In this document: piece after piece, positions 32,171-43,465 of the stretch | How the letters are laid out: each line of letters starts with the position of its first letter | Numbering within the stretch: position 1 is the stretch's first letter | From: Castanea sativa | Taxonomy: Eukaryota > Streptophyta > Magnoliopsida > Fagales > Fagaceae | Reading direction: 5' to 3' | Assembly (NCBI RefSeq): GCF_040712315.1 | Contig: NC_134020.1 | Span: 47,477,751-47,541,750, forward strand | DNA: 64,000 nt | Position numbers and translations under genes: made by a program | The notes under the pieces: model-generated | Told to the model about the DNA's origin: nothing | Databases searched by the model: none | The model's input: the letters and a program-made list of their open reading frames with translations, nothing else

Positions 32171-35100
32171 CTAATGATACTGCCTGACTGAACAAGAATT
32201 TGAGTCTGCACCAACTGTTAATATTGGTGATTCAGCTGGTACAGATACTTTTGGATCACTCTGTTTCCTCTTCTTTTCATTTTGGCGCCGCTTATTTAAA
32301 GCTTGGTCAGCCTTGGAGACAATTTTTGAGACTGTAAACCCTGCAACTTCAAAAGTATGTGATCTATAAGGTATTAAAGAATTGCGAAGCACAACATCAA
32401 CTCCTTCATAGGTCCAAACACCTAAGACTGCCTCTCCTTTAAGTCCTACAGCAAACCAACCCAGACCTGAAGCAGCAATATCCACTGAACTTGAATCCCA
32501 GCTATTGCCACATACACGGAATTCCCTTCTCACCCATTTCCCAAGCTCTTCAACTCGTTTCTCCCCAATTGGTGGCTGAAGCAAGGGGAAATTCACATTG
32601 ATGTCACAATTATATAATACACAATACACAACCATAATGCAGTATGCATCTTCCATAAGAGTATAATGAGATAAGTATTGATAAGTAGATAAGCATCTAT
32701 CATCTTAGACTCAGGCCTATAATGGGGCCAGGGTACCACAAGTGCCAAAACTGGGCACTCAGCATTTGTAGAATAGACTCCCCCCTCACAACCCGCACAT
32801 AGAAAGGGGGGGAGGGGGGGTGCCATATTAAGGCCAATGCCTGTGCAAAACTCCTGTATGCCAGTTGAGTTCTAAAATGACCAAGAGGAAAATCAATTTT
32901 GGCTAAATTGCCACAGCCAGGCACTATGCTATATACTACATGGATTTCCAGGATGGACCTAAAAGAAGCCATGATTAAAATATTATTAGGTGCTTCAGGT
33001 GTAAGAAGCAAAAATCCCATTCAAAAATTTTAGTTACATAGACTACTGATTATTAGAATAAAAAAACCATGAGCAAGCAGGGAATCACAGAATAATACCT
33101 GCAACTGAAGGCCAAAATGTTCCTCTTGCATTATCTGTGCGTTTTCTGTTTTTCCCATGTGTAATGGGAGATAAGGAGATGCCCACACTGTGAAGTAGAT
33201 AGAATCTACAGATGATTCTTCTATATCCAGCCTCATAAGGCCAGCAATATGAACTGTATGACCAGCCTGTCACAATTCAAATGATAAAAGCATGAGCTAG
33301 AACAGATACCAATTGGTAAGGAAATCAGAGAATAACAAACTATCAAATAACTGCTGGAATCATCAAATAACAAACTATCTTTGAAACAGTGAGTTTTGGC
33401 ACCTAACTAACTGCATATGAAGTGTTAAACAGACATAGTATTCTTGCAGTAGTTATTATATTGTCTTGGACTAGTAAACTATACAACAAACTCACTCATC
33501 AGTCATCATCCTGTTCTTATAAAGGAGGAGGTGCATTAGAGCTCAAACTCAATGGAAAAACATTTATTACAAAACTAATCAAATAACATTGCGCACCAGC
33601 ATCTCTGCTTAAAAGCTAAAATCATTTTTTTTTGTAAAGAATTGACTGGCATGCTGCTGCCTGGGGTTCAAGACAAATCAAATGCTGCTCTCATGTGACA
33701 TAATGACAAGAGAAATCAAAGTAAAATTCTTAAACCTAATGAGGTAAAATAACAAGCTAAAAGCAGATGCAGAAAAGAACAATCACCAGGAATAGAGAAA
33801 AAAAAATATGAAAAGAATCATGACCAGCCTTGCAGTAAATATTTGTAATGATAAGTATACAAGGCTGGAAAAAGGAAAGTTAAATTAAAAATATAAATTC
33901 ACTTTCCTTCCAGCACAAAAAATATACATTGCAAACGGAAAAATATTTTTAAACTCTAATAATCCAAGTAATTACAGACTCGAAGATTTAAGAATTACAT
34001 TCAAGTCTTGCAGAGAAGATCTTTCTGGTTCACTTTCATCAAATAAACCCCAATAAGGCACACTCAGTGCTAAGAATACAACCAACCCCGTCAAAGTAAA
34101 GTCAGGCAAATCCATGACCATATATTGTAACATTTGATTGAGCTAAGGGGTAAAAAGAAGAAAATCTTCCCTTTTATTTATTTGTAATTGTTTCAAGAAC
34201 AATTTGTTCACCATCTTGAACATGATGTACTTTTTATCAATAAAACTTTTATTACCTAACCAAAAAAAAAAAAAAAATCCTTAACGATGAGGTGATCAGG
34301 TAATCTAACTACATATGACTTTACAAAAACCTTTCCACCTCCTAATCTCTGCACATTGAACTGGCATGAATCAACTTTAACTGACCAAATGATTTATGGT
34401 AAGCCTTAAAAAAGGATTCCTTACAGCTGTCTGAGAATAAAAGCAAAGTCACCAGTAAGCAGGCAATGCAACACCAAACTGCAACTCTAGGTAACAACCA
34501 ATGCCGTACCTCTAAAAATGAGACCTTGAGCCATATTTAACGAATGCACAACAGTCTAATACCGATTGAAAACCTTAAATTCTACAAAAGAAAAAAGACA
34601 CAACTCAACTCAATTAAGCAACATCTTTAACTCTCTTGCTTGCATCATTTGGTCATATCTAATATCACCTCTTCAGCTCCTCAGTTGAATAAAAGTAAAA
34701 ACATCATTTTTCACTTCATACTTATAAAGTTTGAATTAAGCTACCTAACTAAAATCCCCCTCCTAGCTAAAATATCTAGAACCTTTAAACATCTAGAAAC
34801 CAACAGCTCTCATAACAGCTGGTTGATTCTAAAGGCATTGCAGTGCATAATGTTCTATACTTCTATTCATGACTCTTAACATGAAAAAATTAGACAACCT
34901 TTAAATAAACAAATAAAGTATATACAAAATCAAAACGCTAACATTCAAGCAAAAAAAAAACCTTGATCCTATAAGTCCGAGGTCTCAACTCCTTGCTAAT
35001 ATGCACAAGCTTTTGCTCTTCCCTCGTCAACCTCGTGGTGATCTGATGAGGATGCAAAAGCCCAGGCGTGTCAAACAGCTTCCCCTGCCCCGGCAAAATT

Positions 35101-36164
35101 CCCTCCACTCTAATGATCCCCAATGTCGTCCCTGGCACCGGTGCCTCCGTCAAATGTGTAATCTTCCCTCCTCCTTCTCCTACATGCTTCCCAATCGAAT
35201 TTAACAGCGTACTCTTACCGGCATTCTGTGCCCCTATTGCCCACACATTCCCTCTCGGCCCAGCCAATTTCACCACATCTTCCACCAAATTCTTGAGCCC
35301 CCAATCCCTCACTGCACTCACCATATGCACACTCGTCATCTTACTCGCTGCCCCACCCTCCCTAGCTCTCTGCCTCACCCAATGCTCCAACCTCGTCGGT
35401 GACAACTCAGTTGGCAACAAATCAATCTTAGTCACCACCATCACCATCCTCGGCAAATTCCCCGACTTCCCTTGCTTCCACGCCCCAGAATTCTCCTCTA
35501 TCGTCTCCGAAACCAGCCTAGCCACTTTCCTCGGAAACGAGCCATCGAAATCCGTAGCATCCACCACCATCAACACCACCGACCGCGTGCCGCCCGTCGA
35601 AGCCAGCCGCCTCCCAACCGTGTGATCAAAATCAAAATCCGGCAGCAAATTCTCCACCGTCGGATCCTTTACCTTCCCGTAATGCCTCAACGAATGGCAC
35701 CGCGCACAAACCACCGGCCTCTCCGGCCTCCGCCCCGAATCAAAACCCGGCTCATCGCCATCTTCGGGCTGAATCACGAGACCCCTTTTGAGGGAACCCG
35801 GAAATTCCGATTCCTGAGCAATGTGAACGAGATGGGTATGTGAGTGATAATCAGGTTTCTTCTCCGAGGGCTTGAGGAAAAAGCCAGGGTGCTTAGGGTT
35901 TGAGTTTTGCATGTGAACCCCACAACCAGGGCAGACGAGGGAAGTGGGTTCCTCGTAATTTCCATCGCGGGTGAAGGGCAGAGATGGGATTGAGGAAGAG
36001 AAAGATTTGAAGTTGAAGAAGAGAAATGGAGGTGGTGGGGTTTTGGGTTTTGGGGTTGGGAGTGATTGTTGATGTTGGGCAAAGGTAAAGAGTTGTGAGA
36101 GAGAATAGAGGGAGTGTTTGAGCTTTTGGGAAGTAGAGAGAGTTCGAGCTATGAGTATCACCAT
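32171..36164 (-). CDS. YqeH/BPG2-type circularly permuted GTPase, three exons
   Basis: Exons on minus: 36164-34962, 33266-33099, 32575-32171; introns are GT-AG and in phase 0. The 591-aa product starts MVILIARTLSTSQ; this ATG (context AAAATGGT) is the first true ATG. The first ~60 residues are Ser/Phe/Lys-rich, an organelle transit peptide. A zinc-binding pair follows, CPGC (78-81) and CARC (153-156). GTPase motifs come in permuted order: VTKIDLL (G4, about 244-250), VSAVRDWG (G5), GAQNAGKST (G1 P-loop, 311-319), DTPGL (G3, 365-369). The C-terminal half (exons 2-3) ends in a Lys/Arg-rich helix. YqeH-type GTPases assist small ribosomal subunit assembly; plant BPG2 acts in chloroplasts. Length fits the plant BPG2-like paralogue near 600 aa. 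It looks intact and is the only clear host housekeeping gene here. Which paralogue it is (BPG2 or its sister) is not settled. Confidence 0.92.
33267..34961 (-). other. Intron 1 of the GTPase gene
   Basis: 1695 bases, donor AAG|GTTTTT, acceptor GACAG|GCTGG. T-rich; a run of 15 A at 34261-34275 lies inside. No gene recognised in it. Intron 2 is 33098-32576 (donor CAG|GTATTA, acceptor CTTCAG|CCACC) and carries a run of G and C near 32785-32820. Confidence 0.8.
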
Positions 36165-36414
36165 TTTCTTCTTCGATTGGTATTTTTTTGTGTGCACACG
36201 TGTGTTATGGTTTGGGTTTAAGATTGGTTTTTCTTCCTCATTCTTTCTCGTCTGGGTTTATGAAAAGATTTTTAGGGTTTAAACGGCTATTCAAATTGGC
36301 ATTGTTTTAGCAATGTTTAGTCCCACTCACAATAATTCAATATATCAATGTGTTAGGAGCACCCCTGGGCACAGTTGGAGTCAATATAACAATGTCATGT
36401 GTTATCTGCTCCTC

Positions 36415-36446
<32 letters not shown>

Positions 36447-36478
36447 CACATTATCCGGTTTACTTGCAAATAGTTTTT
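36165..36478 (-). promoter_or_regulatory. Presumed promoter and 5' UTR of the GTPase gene, with poly(A) insertion
   Basis: Region upstream of the ATG. AAACCCTAAA (36273-36282 on minus), a telobox-like motif common in promoters of plant translation genes, lies about 110 bases upstream. A run of about 29 A (36414-36442) ends a short stretch with GGAGCACCCCTGGGC, possibly a truncated retroposon. The TATA box is not clear. Confidence 0.45.
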
Positions 36479-36669
36479 GAGATGTGCTACGTCCACAACA
36501 TTTTTACAATAATTTTACAACAAATCATAGGTGGTTAGTTGTTATAGGTTCAAATTTGAACCTAACACTAAGATTACTTTTTTGCCCCAACAATAACAAC
36601 CAATAACAACCTGCCACTTAAGATTTGTTGTAAAAATATTGTAAAAATGTTGTGGATATATCATTTCTC
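36479..36669. mobile_element. MULE-type MITE, copy 1 (191 bp)
   Basis: Terminal inverted repeats read GAGATGTGCTACGTCCACAA and GAGAAATGATATATCCACAA inward, continuing CATTTTTACAAT on both sides. Perfect 9-bp TSD ATAGTTTTT at 36470-36478 and 36670-36678. Nine bases is the Mutator length. No coding capacity. Confidence 0.85.
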
Positions 36670-37214
36670 ATAGTTTTTAGTGATTGATAACACTATTCAG
36701 TTGCGACTCCATAAATTCTTTTTAGAGTGGTCATTAAAAACAATTAAATTAAACAAATTTAATAATAATAAAATTTGAATATGTTAACATCATAAAATAA
36801 AAAAAATTGTAAATACATAAAATTTTTAAATTTTCTTTCACAAGTTTATATATTTTGAAATTATTGTGTGATATGATAGTTCCCTATCAATGTTATCAAC
36901 TACATCTTTTTCTATGTACAAAACCAAGTAATTATTAAGCTACTGATCTCTCATTCAATTACTAACATATTGCTAAATAAGTACTAGTATAAACAAAATG
37001 AATTATCTTTTTGAAAAAATATATCACATAAATCCAACAAATTTGACTAAAGACTAAAGTAAACATTAACAAACTAACTATTTAAAAAGTGTGCATTTTT
37101 TATATTAAAAAAATTAGCGATTTTAAAAAATGTCATTTGAAAACACAATTAAAAAAATCACAATTCAATGTTTGATTTGAGATTTTAGGTTAATTTTTTG
37201 TTTGGGCAATTTTT

Positions 37215-37385
37215 GAGAAGTGCTATGTCCACAAAATTTTTACAAAATTTTCACAGTAAAGCCTAGGTGGTAAGTTTTTGCTGATTCTAATTTGAACTTA
37301 CCATTAAAATTATTATTATTTTTTTACCAGTAATAACCTGCTATTTAAGATTTATTATGAAAATATTGTAAATATTGCATTTCTT
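37215..37385. mobile_element. MULE-type MITE, copy 2 (171 bp)
   Basis: Same family as 36479-36669 (GAGAAGTGCTATGTCCACAA start; GGTAAGTTTTTGCTG versus GGTTAGTTGTTAT centre). Perfect 9-bp TSD GCAATTTTT at 37206-37214 and 37386-37394. More decayed at its right end. Confidence 0.8.
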
Positions 37386-37453
37386 GCAATTTTTTTGTTC
37401 ATCTTTCAATGGACCAAAATTTTGAAGAGGTTGAATTTTATTTTTAATGAGCT

Positions 37454-37587
37454 CAATTGTTATTAAATGCTTGTGGACTGGGGGAGCAAGGGCCGGGATT
37501 CAAGTCTCTAAAAAGGAGTTTCACACACATATACACTTAGATTAGATTAGAGTAGAAATTCGTATAAATAAATAAATAAATAAAAAA
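37454..37587 (+). mobile_element. SINE, 5'-truncated copy
   Basis: Matches the 3' two thirds of the SINE at 60478-60654: GGGCCGGGATTCAAGTCTC, GGAGTTTCACACACAT, TTAGAGTAGAAATTC, ending in an ATAA-rich tail (37566-37587). The pol III B-box-like GATTCAAGTC remains; the A-box part is missing. No TSD is evident. Confidence 0.7.
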
Positions 37588-40042
37588 GGTGTTCCAAGTG
37601 TTTTTTTTTTTTTTTTTCTAGGATGGTCAAAAGACTCGTAGTAATTTGAAACTCAAAATTCTTTAAGGTATATTTAAAAATATATATATATATTAAGTGG
37701 TACTGTGATCACTCGTATTAGTACTTGGCGCCGCCCTTGACTATCCACTTATTTTAATAATATTTCCTTGTGAGTCGTGACCATACACTAACACTATCAT
37801 AAAAGGTCCTATAGCTATATTGCCATATCAACTTTAGCAAAAAAAAAAAAAAAAAAAAAACTTTAGTACATAATATATATTTGACGTGGAACTTACCATA
37901 AGCCTATACAACGTTTATAATACCAATACCAATTCGCACAATTTGGTATATTACAATAGTAATGTATGACATAAGGATGAATCTTCTTGATTGTAATTGG
38001 GAATTTCGTTGATTTAACTTTTCAGTGAAAATCCTGTTTACATAAAGTGACATCACTTCAGATAACTAAGGGATAGTTTTTTTTTTTTTTTTGTTGGATA
38101 ATTTATTTTGGGTCCCAAAAAAAAAAAAAAACACCAGCCTTCAAAACCACACTACCACATACAACAAAAAATAAAGAAAATGTCTTTTAACAGGCAATGG
38201 AATTACATGAGGAGGATCAATACAGTAAATAAAAAACCCATTCTAAACAAAAACAATACTAATCATTCAAAACCCATAAACCAAATCAATGATGCACTGA
38301 TGTGCAGCATCACAGTGTAAGTATGTTATGACTCATTATGGCATTATGCATACTGTGTGTTTAGTTCATGCATAATGAATATCAATTTTAGGGTCACTGA
38401 GGTCAAATTGGCTTCATAGATTGTTTTTATGAATTTTAATGAGTATCATCTGACTAGATACAAATCTGTAATTTTTATTTTATTAAAAAAAAAAATCAAG
38501 GCTTTGGGCTGATTTTATGTTGTTTGGGCTTATTTGTGTGATTATTTGGATTCTTTTGTATCGTTATTTGGGCTCTTTTGTAGTTAAAGGGGCCGAATTT
38601 AATTTTTCATGGGCCCATATTTAAATTGATGCATAATTCTTTTTTTTGGTGAACAATTGATGCATAATTCATAGAGTGCTAACTTTTTTCTGTTGGGTTC
38701 CCTGGTCCTTATAGAAGGAAGTTGATAGGGTACTCAAATTTGAAAGTTATTATGAATTGAGTTGCCCTCCGGCAAGTTCATGATAGTTCAGTGAGTATGA
38801 AGAAGAGAAGCATGTTAACACCAATGGGAGAATTGATCAGGAAATCTTGTATTCTTTGCGGTTTTTGGTGCCATATCGGAATTTTTGAAAATTTTTGGAT
38901 TAAACAATTGTATTAGATTGTGATTTTAAAAAATAATACACTTTTATTTGTCAAACTGGCCGATCAATATATTTCTTTATTTTTACCGTACGCTCAAAAC
39001 AATTATATATTTCTTTATTTTTTTTTTCTTTAGCAAAAAAAAAAACCTGTGTTTTTATTTTATATATATATAATTTTTATTTTGATAATCTAATTTATAA
39101 GTGGGTAAACCAATTTGAAAATTAACAAATAAGTGGTCCTATTTTTTAGGCAATATTTTAGTAGGAGTTAGAGTTACATTTTTACCGGATTGTTCTTTAG
39201 TTTTGTCTTTACTTAAACGTAGGAATGTAGAGACATTTTTGAACTAAAAAATGAGTAATCAAAATAGGAAAGTCTCTTAAATAGTACTTAGTATAGACTA
39301 GCCTCTTAAATGAGGCTCTTCTATTTTTTAGGGGAAAATTACACTTTGTCACCCTAAACTATGCATTAGATTACACTTTGCACCCTAAACTATCCGATTG
39401 CACACTTTGCATCCTAAACTATCACACTTATTCTGCTTTGCACCCCGGTGTTATTTTTGCTAATATATTTAACAAAATCTTGTTGCATGTGACAAGCACA
39501 TGCTTTTTGCTTAGGTGAAATAAAGTTAAAAGACTGAAATAACCTTTCTCAAAATCAATTAAAACAAAACCCAAAGAATGAACAATCTCTTTCTCCTCTC
39601 CCAAACCCACATCACCTCTCAACTCTGAACAATCTCTTCCCGACCCTTGAGGCTCCAGCGCCAGCCCTTGACACTTCAGCAGCTCTGCCGCTCCCATTCT
39701 CCGCCAACCCTTTTCAGTTTCACAAGTACCCAAGATTTGTCCCCCTTCATCTGTGAACAATCACTTCCTTTTAATTTTAATTTATTTTGTTTTCCATTTT
39801 CTTCGTTCTGTGCTATGAATGTTTGGCCGGATCCTGCAACTGCCTGTACTGAGTGCTTCTTCACGAGACAGATTGGTTTGGAAATGAAAAACAATCCAGA
39901 AAAGAAAATGAAAAGGATTCTGCGGGTAACCGTTCTGCATAGTGGTCAGCCTGTGGGTCCCAAAAAATTGAGTTTTTTTTTTGTTGAGTTTTTAGGCAAA
40001 AAAACAGAAGTGGGTTCCCTCAGCAACTAAACAAGGCCTTAA

Positions 40043-42125
40043 GGCCTTACTCACACTTGCACTAGGGCATACAAAAATTCAGCATGTACATCAAGGTGGA
40101 TTTCTAAGAGGTATATGCAGAAGTTTAGATATGATTTAAACTGCGCGACCGTTGGATTGCAGAAAGAGATCAAGGATAAGTTTCATGTTGATGTGGGTAG
40201 GATGCAGGTGTATAGAGCAAGGAAAAGTGCTGAAAAAGTAATTGATGGTGATGATAATGAACAATATAATAGAATTTGGGACTATTGTGAGACATTAAAG
40301 GCTACAAATGTGGGTACCACTACATTGATGTTGGTGGATAGGCCTACTCTTGATGTGGCAGGTACATTTCAAAGGTTATACATTTGTCTCCAAGCTACAA
40401 AGGAAGGGTTCAAGGCTGGATGTAGACCCTTAATTGGGCTAGATGGATGTTTCTTGAAGGGTAACCAAAAAGGACAAATCTTAAGTGCTGTGGGAAGAGA
40501 TGCCAATGATAACATGTACCCCATTGCTATGGCTATTGTAGAAACTGAGAGCAAGGACAGTTGGCCTTGGTTTCTTGATTGCTTGTTGAAGGATCTCGGC
40601 CCAGTTGAACAACATGGATGGGCATTCATTTCAGATAGACAAAAGGTATGGGCAATTTTCATTATTTTCATTTATTAAATTTGGCCTTTATATATTTTGT
40701 TATTTTCATTAAAGTATTTGTCTTTTGTTTGTAGGGCTTGATCCAAAGCTTCATTATTTTCATTTATTAAATTTGGCCTTTATATATTTTGTTATTTTTA
40801 TTAAAGTATTTGTCTTTTGTTTGTAGGGCTTGATCCAAAGCTTTGACATGGTATGTCCTATGGCAGATCATAAGTCATGTGTGAGGCATTTGTATGCCAA
40901 TTATAGAGATAAAGGCCACAAGGGGAAAGCACTTAAGGACAATTTGTGGGCTGCAGCTACAGCATATACAGAGCATGAGTTTCTTGAACAAATGGGTGAG
41001 CTTAAGAAATTGTGCCCAAAAGCTTATGAGTATTTGGATAATGTAGATCCATCCATGTGGTCTAGGTCATATTTCACAGATTATTCAAAGAGTGACTTGC
41101 TTGTGAATAATCTGTCAGAGAGTTTCAACTCATACATTTTAGATGCTAGGGACAAGCCTATAATAACCATGATTGAAAAGATTAGGAGAAAGCTGATGAG
41201 GAGGTTCCAATTGAAGAGGGAAGGGATGTCTAAATTGACAGGGAAAATATGTCCCAAAATTCAAGCGAAGTTGGACAATGAAGGTTTGAAGTCTTCTGAT
41301 TGTGTGTCAATATATGCTGGAAATGGTTTATTTGAGGTTGAGTGCAGACATCAAAGGTCTGTTGTGAACTTGAGCAAGAGGACATGTGGTTGTAGGAAGT
41401 GGGATCTTACTGGCATCCCATGTCAGCATGCCATATCTGCCATACTATTTGATGGAAGTGTACCTGAAGATTATGTGCATCCTTATTACACAATTGAGAC
41501 ATACATGAAGGCATATGAACCAATAATTTACCCTGTGGCTAGCATGGAACAGTGGAGAAGGACATCAATAGATCCTTTGGAACCACCCAAGGATAAGATA
41601 CAACGTGGTAGACCCAAGATAAAGAGAAAGAGGCATCCTTCAGAACCCAAAAACCCATATAAGCTAAGCAAGGCTGGTACCATCATCAAGTGCTCTGAGT
41701 GTAAGAAGGTGGGACATAATAGCAGAACATGTCCATCCAAAAAAGACAAGGTTAGTTTTGTATGCTCTGTGTTATGTTTGCCATTATTAATTCTTGATAC
41801 TTGTATATTGTTTTGTGTTATAATGTAGGGTACAGTGTCTACCAATGCTAAGAAGACACCTACAACAAACAAGAAGCAAGCAGTTGGAGGTGCAAGGGCT
41901 ACTGCTGCAAGTGCTGTAGATTCAAGGGCTGGGGGTTCAAGGACTGTTGCTTCAAGTGTTGTAGATTCAAGGGTTGTTGCTGCAAGTTCCACTGGTGTAA
42001 GAACTTCAACGGCACCATTAACAATATATGGTGGCGATGCTAACAATGAGCGTGTGGTGGTGCTGACTTTGGAAAAAGCCATTCAAAGGATGCAGGATAA
42101 GAAGAAGAAAAGACCTTGGGTTTGA
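40043..42125 (+). pseudogene. MURA-type transposase of the MULE, 5'-truncated
   Basis: Readable from about 40043 (HTCTRAYKNSACTSRWISKR); an in-frame TAA lies just upstream and the usual N-terminal DNA-binding exon is missing. Exon to 40645, then 40827-41750, then 41829-42125, all GT-AG in phase 0. Domain order: FHVDVGRMQVYRARKSAEKV; MULE DDE core with LIGLDGCFLKG (first Asp) and WAFISDRQKG (second Asp), LVNNLSESFNSYI (candidate Glu); SWIM zinc finger CGCRKWDLTGIPCQH; zinc knuckle CSECKKVGHNSRTC; an Ala/Ser/Thr-rich repeat tail ending KKRPWV. No internal stop from 40043 to the end. The transposase cuts and joins the element ends. The missing N-terminus should prevent activity unless another start is used. 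Confidence 0.88.
40658..40841 (+). repeat. 92-bp tandem duplication spanning a splice acceptor
   Basis: Copies 40658-40749 and 40750-40841 are identical except for one base (TTTTC versus TTTTT before ATTAAAG). Each includes the intron end TTTGTTTGTAG and the first coding bases GGCTTGATCCAAAGC. Only the second acceptor (40826) gives an open frame. Confidence 0.9.
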
Positions 42126-43325
42126 GAAAATATAATCAGTTTGTGTTGGGTTGTGCAAGTTTTTTGTATTCGGCATTAACAACATGTAATCCTTACATTT
42201 GGAGGTTTTTTTTTTTTTTTTTTTTTGTCATTGTCAATTTTTGAACAATGATTTTTACTAGGCATTAACAATTTTATGTTCTACCTAATCCATACATTTG
42301 GATTATTTTTTGTGTCATTGTCATCTGTGAACAATGAGTAAAGCATTTATGGAATTCAAAGCCTAATATGTGTTGTCATCTCTCAGATATTTTATGGAAT
42401 TCAAAGCGTAGTATGTGTTGGAATTCAAAGCCTAGTTTGTGAACAATGAGTAAAGCATTATGGAATTCAAAGCCTAGTATGTGTTGGAATTCAAAGCCTA
42501 TTTTTTATGTCATTGTCATCTCTTAGATATTTTATTTGCAATTTGTGAAATTCAAAGCATTTATGTGTTGTGATCCGTATGTGATAACAATCTTGTTGAA
42601 CAAATGTTTGAAGAAGTCAGAGGCACCCTCCTCTAGCCAAACATGAAACTTATTTTTTATTATTATGTTTTTTTATATTATTTATTTGGTGGTGGTGGCC
42701 CTGGTATTAAAATAGTGTTTCTCATTGCATTTCCACTTTAAGAAGAAGAATCTGATGAATTCATCAGAAACAATCACCAAAATCATTATAAGGAGAGAAC
42801 GGAAAAAAAAAATCAGTCAAGAATTACATTTGGGCATTTTGAACTTTGTGTTTCTCAAAATCACGTGTATTTTGATTTTGCTAACCTGTAATAGAAGATT
42901 TGAGCTTTGCCAATGGCCAAGGAAGATATGAGAGAAACTCTGAGATTTGTGTGATTTTTTTTTTTAAGAGACAGTGCAAATGAAGCTGCGTGGAATCTGG
43001 GGAAGAGAATGGCCCCACGTGAGATAGAGGGAGATGGGGAAGAATTTGGGTTTTGTTTTAATTGATTTTGAGGAAGGGTGTTTCAGTTTTTTAACTTTAT
43101 TCCATCTAAGCAAGAAGTATGTGCTTGTCACATGCAACAAAATTCTGTTAAATATAACAACAAAAATAACACCGGGGTGCAAAGCGTGATAAGCGTGATA
43201 GTTTAGGGTGCAAAGTGTGCAATCGAATAGTTTAGAGTGCAAAGTGTAAGATAGTGCATAGTTTAGGGTGGTAAAGTGTAATTTCTCCATTTTTTAGGTA
43301 AGGGTTAATTTAGAACATTTATTAT

Positions 43326-43465
43326 AATTTGGGATTACTACATTTTTCAATCACAAAAAAACCTAGGGGTATAATAAGTATTACATGCGGTGAAATAATT
43401 TTTCATCACACCCTTAGGTTTTTTTTTTTTTTTTTTGTGATTGAAAAATGTAGTAATCCCAAATT
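43326..43465. mobile_element. Hairpin MITE (140 bp)
   Basis: Inverted arms of about 45 bases: AATTTGGGATTACTACATTT at the left and its exact reverse complement at the right, continuing TTCAATCACAAAAAAACCTA. The loop is about 45 bases. No TSD is clear. It follows the right TSD of the MULE by 28 bases. Confidence 0.7.

Larger units (their letters stand above)
39332..43288 (+). mobile_element. MuDR-type Mutator-like element with long inverted repeats
   Basis: Perfect 9-bp TSD ATTTTTTAG at 39323-39331 and 43289-43297. Inverted ends of about 300 bases: left GGGAAAATTACACTTTGTCA, right (reversed) GGAGAAATTACACTTTACCA, continuing with CCCTAAACTATGCA, CACATGC-AACAA and the GATTTTGAG/CTCAAAATC segments to about 39590 and 43030. 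Inside lies a MURA-type transposase on plus (40043-42125). The region between the left repeat and the transposase (39640-40040) does not encode the expected N-terminal part, so the element is internally deleted. 42130-42990 is non-coding and has a small repeat of GGAATTCAAAGCCTAGT (42350-42500). Confidence 0.9.

Noticed and set aside
35068..35843. Plus-strand ORFs of 185 and 123 aa
   Set aside because: They are antisense shadows of the first exon of the GTPase gene.
39647..40030. 127-aa ORF as N-terminus of the MULE transposase
   Set aside because: It lacks the expected MuDR N-terminal pattern and ends in a stop before the transposase frame.
43326..43465. microRNA precursor hairpin
   Set aside because: Arms are nearly perfect over 45 bases with poly-A/T inside, as in young MITEs; no typical miRNA bulge pattern.
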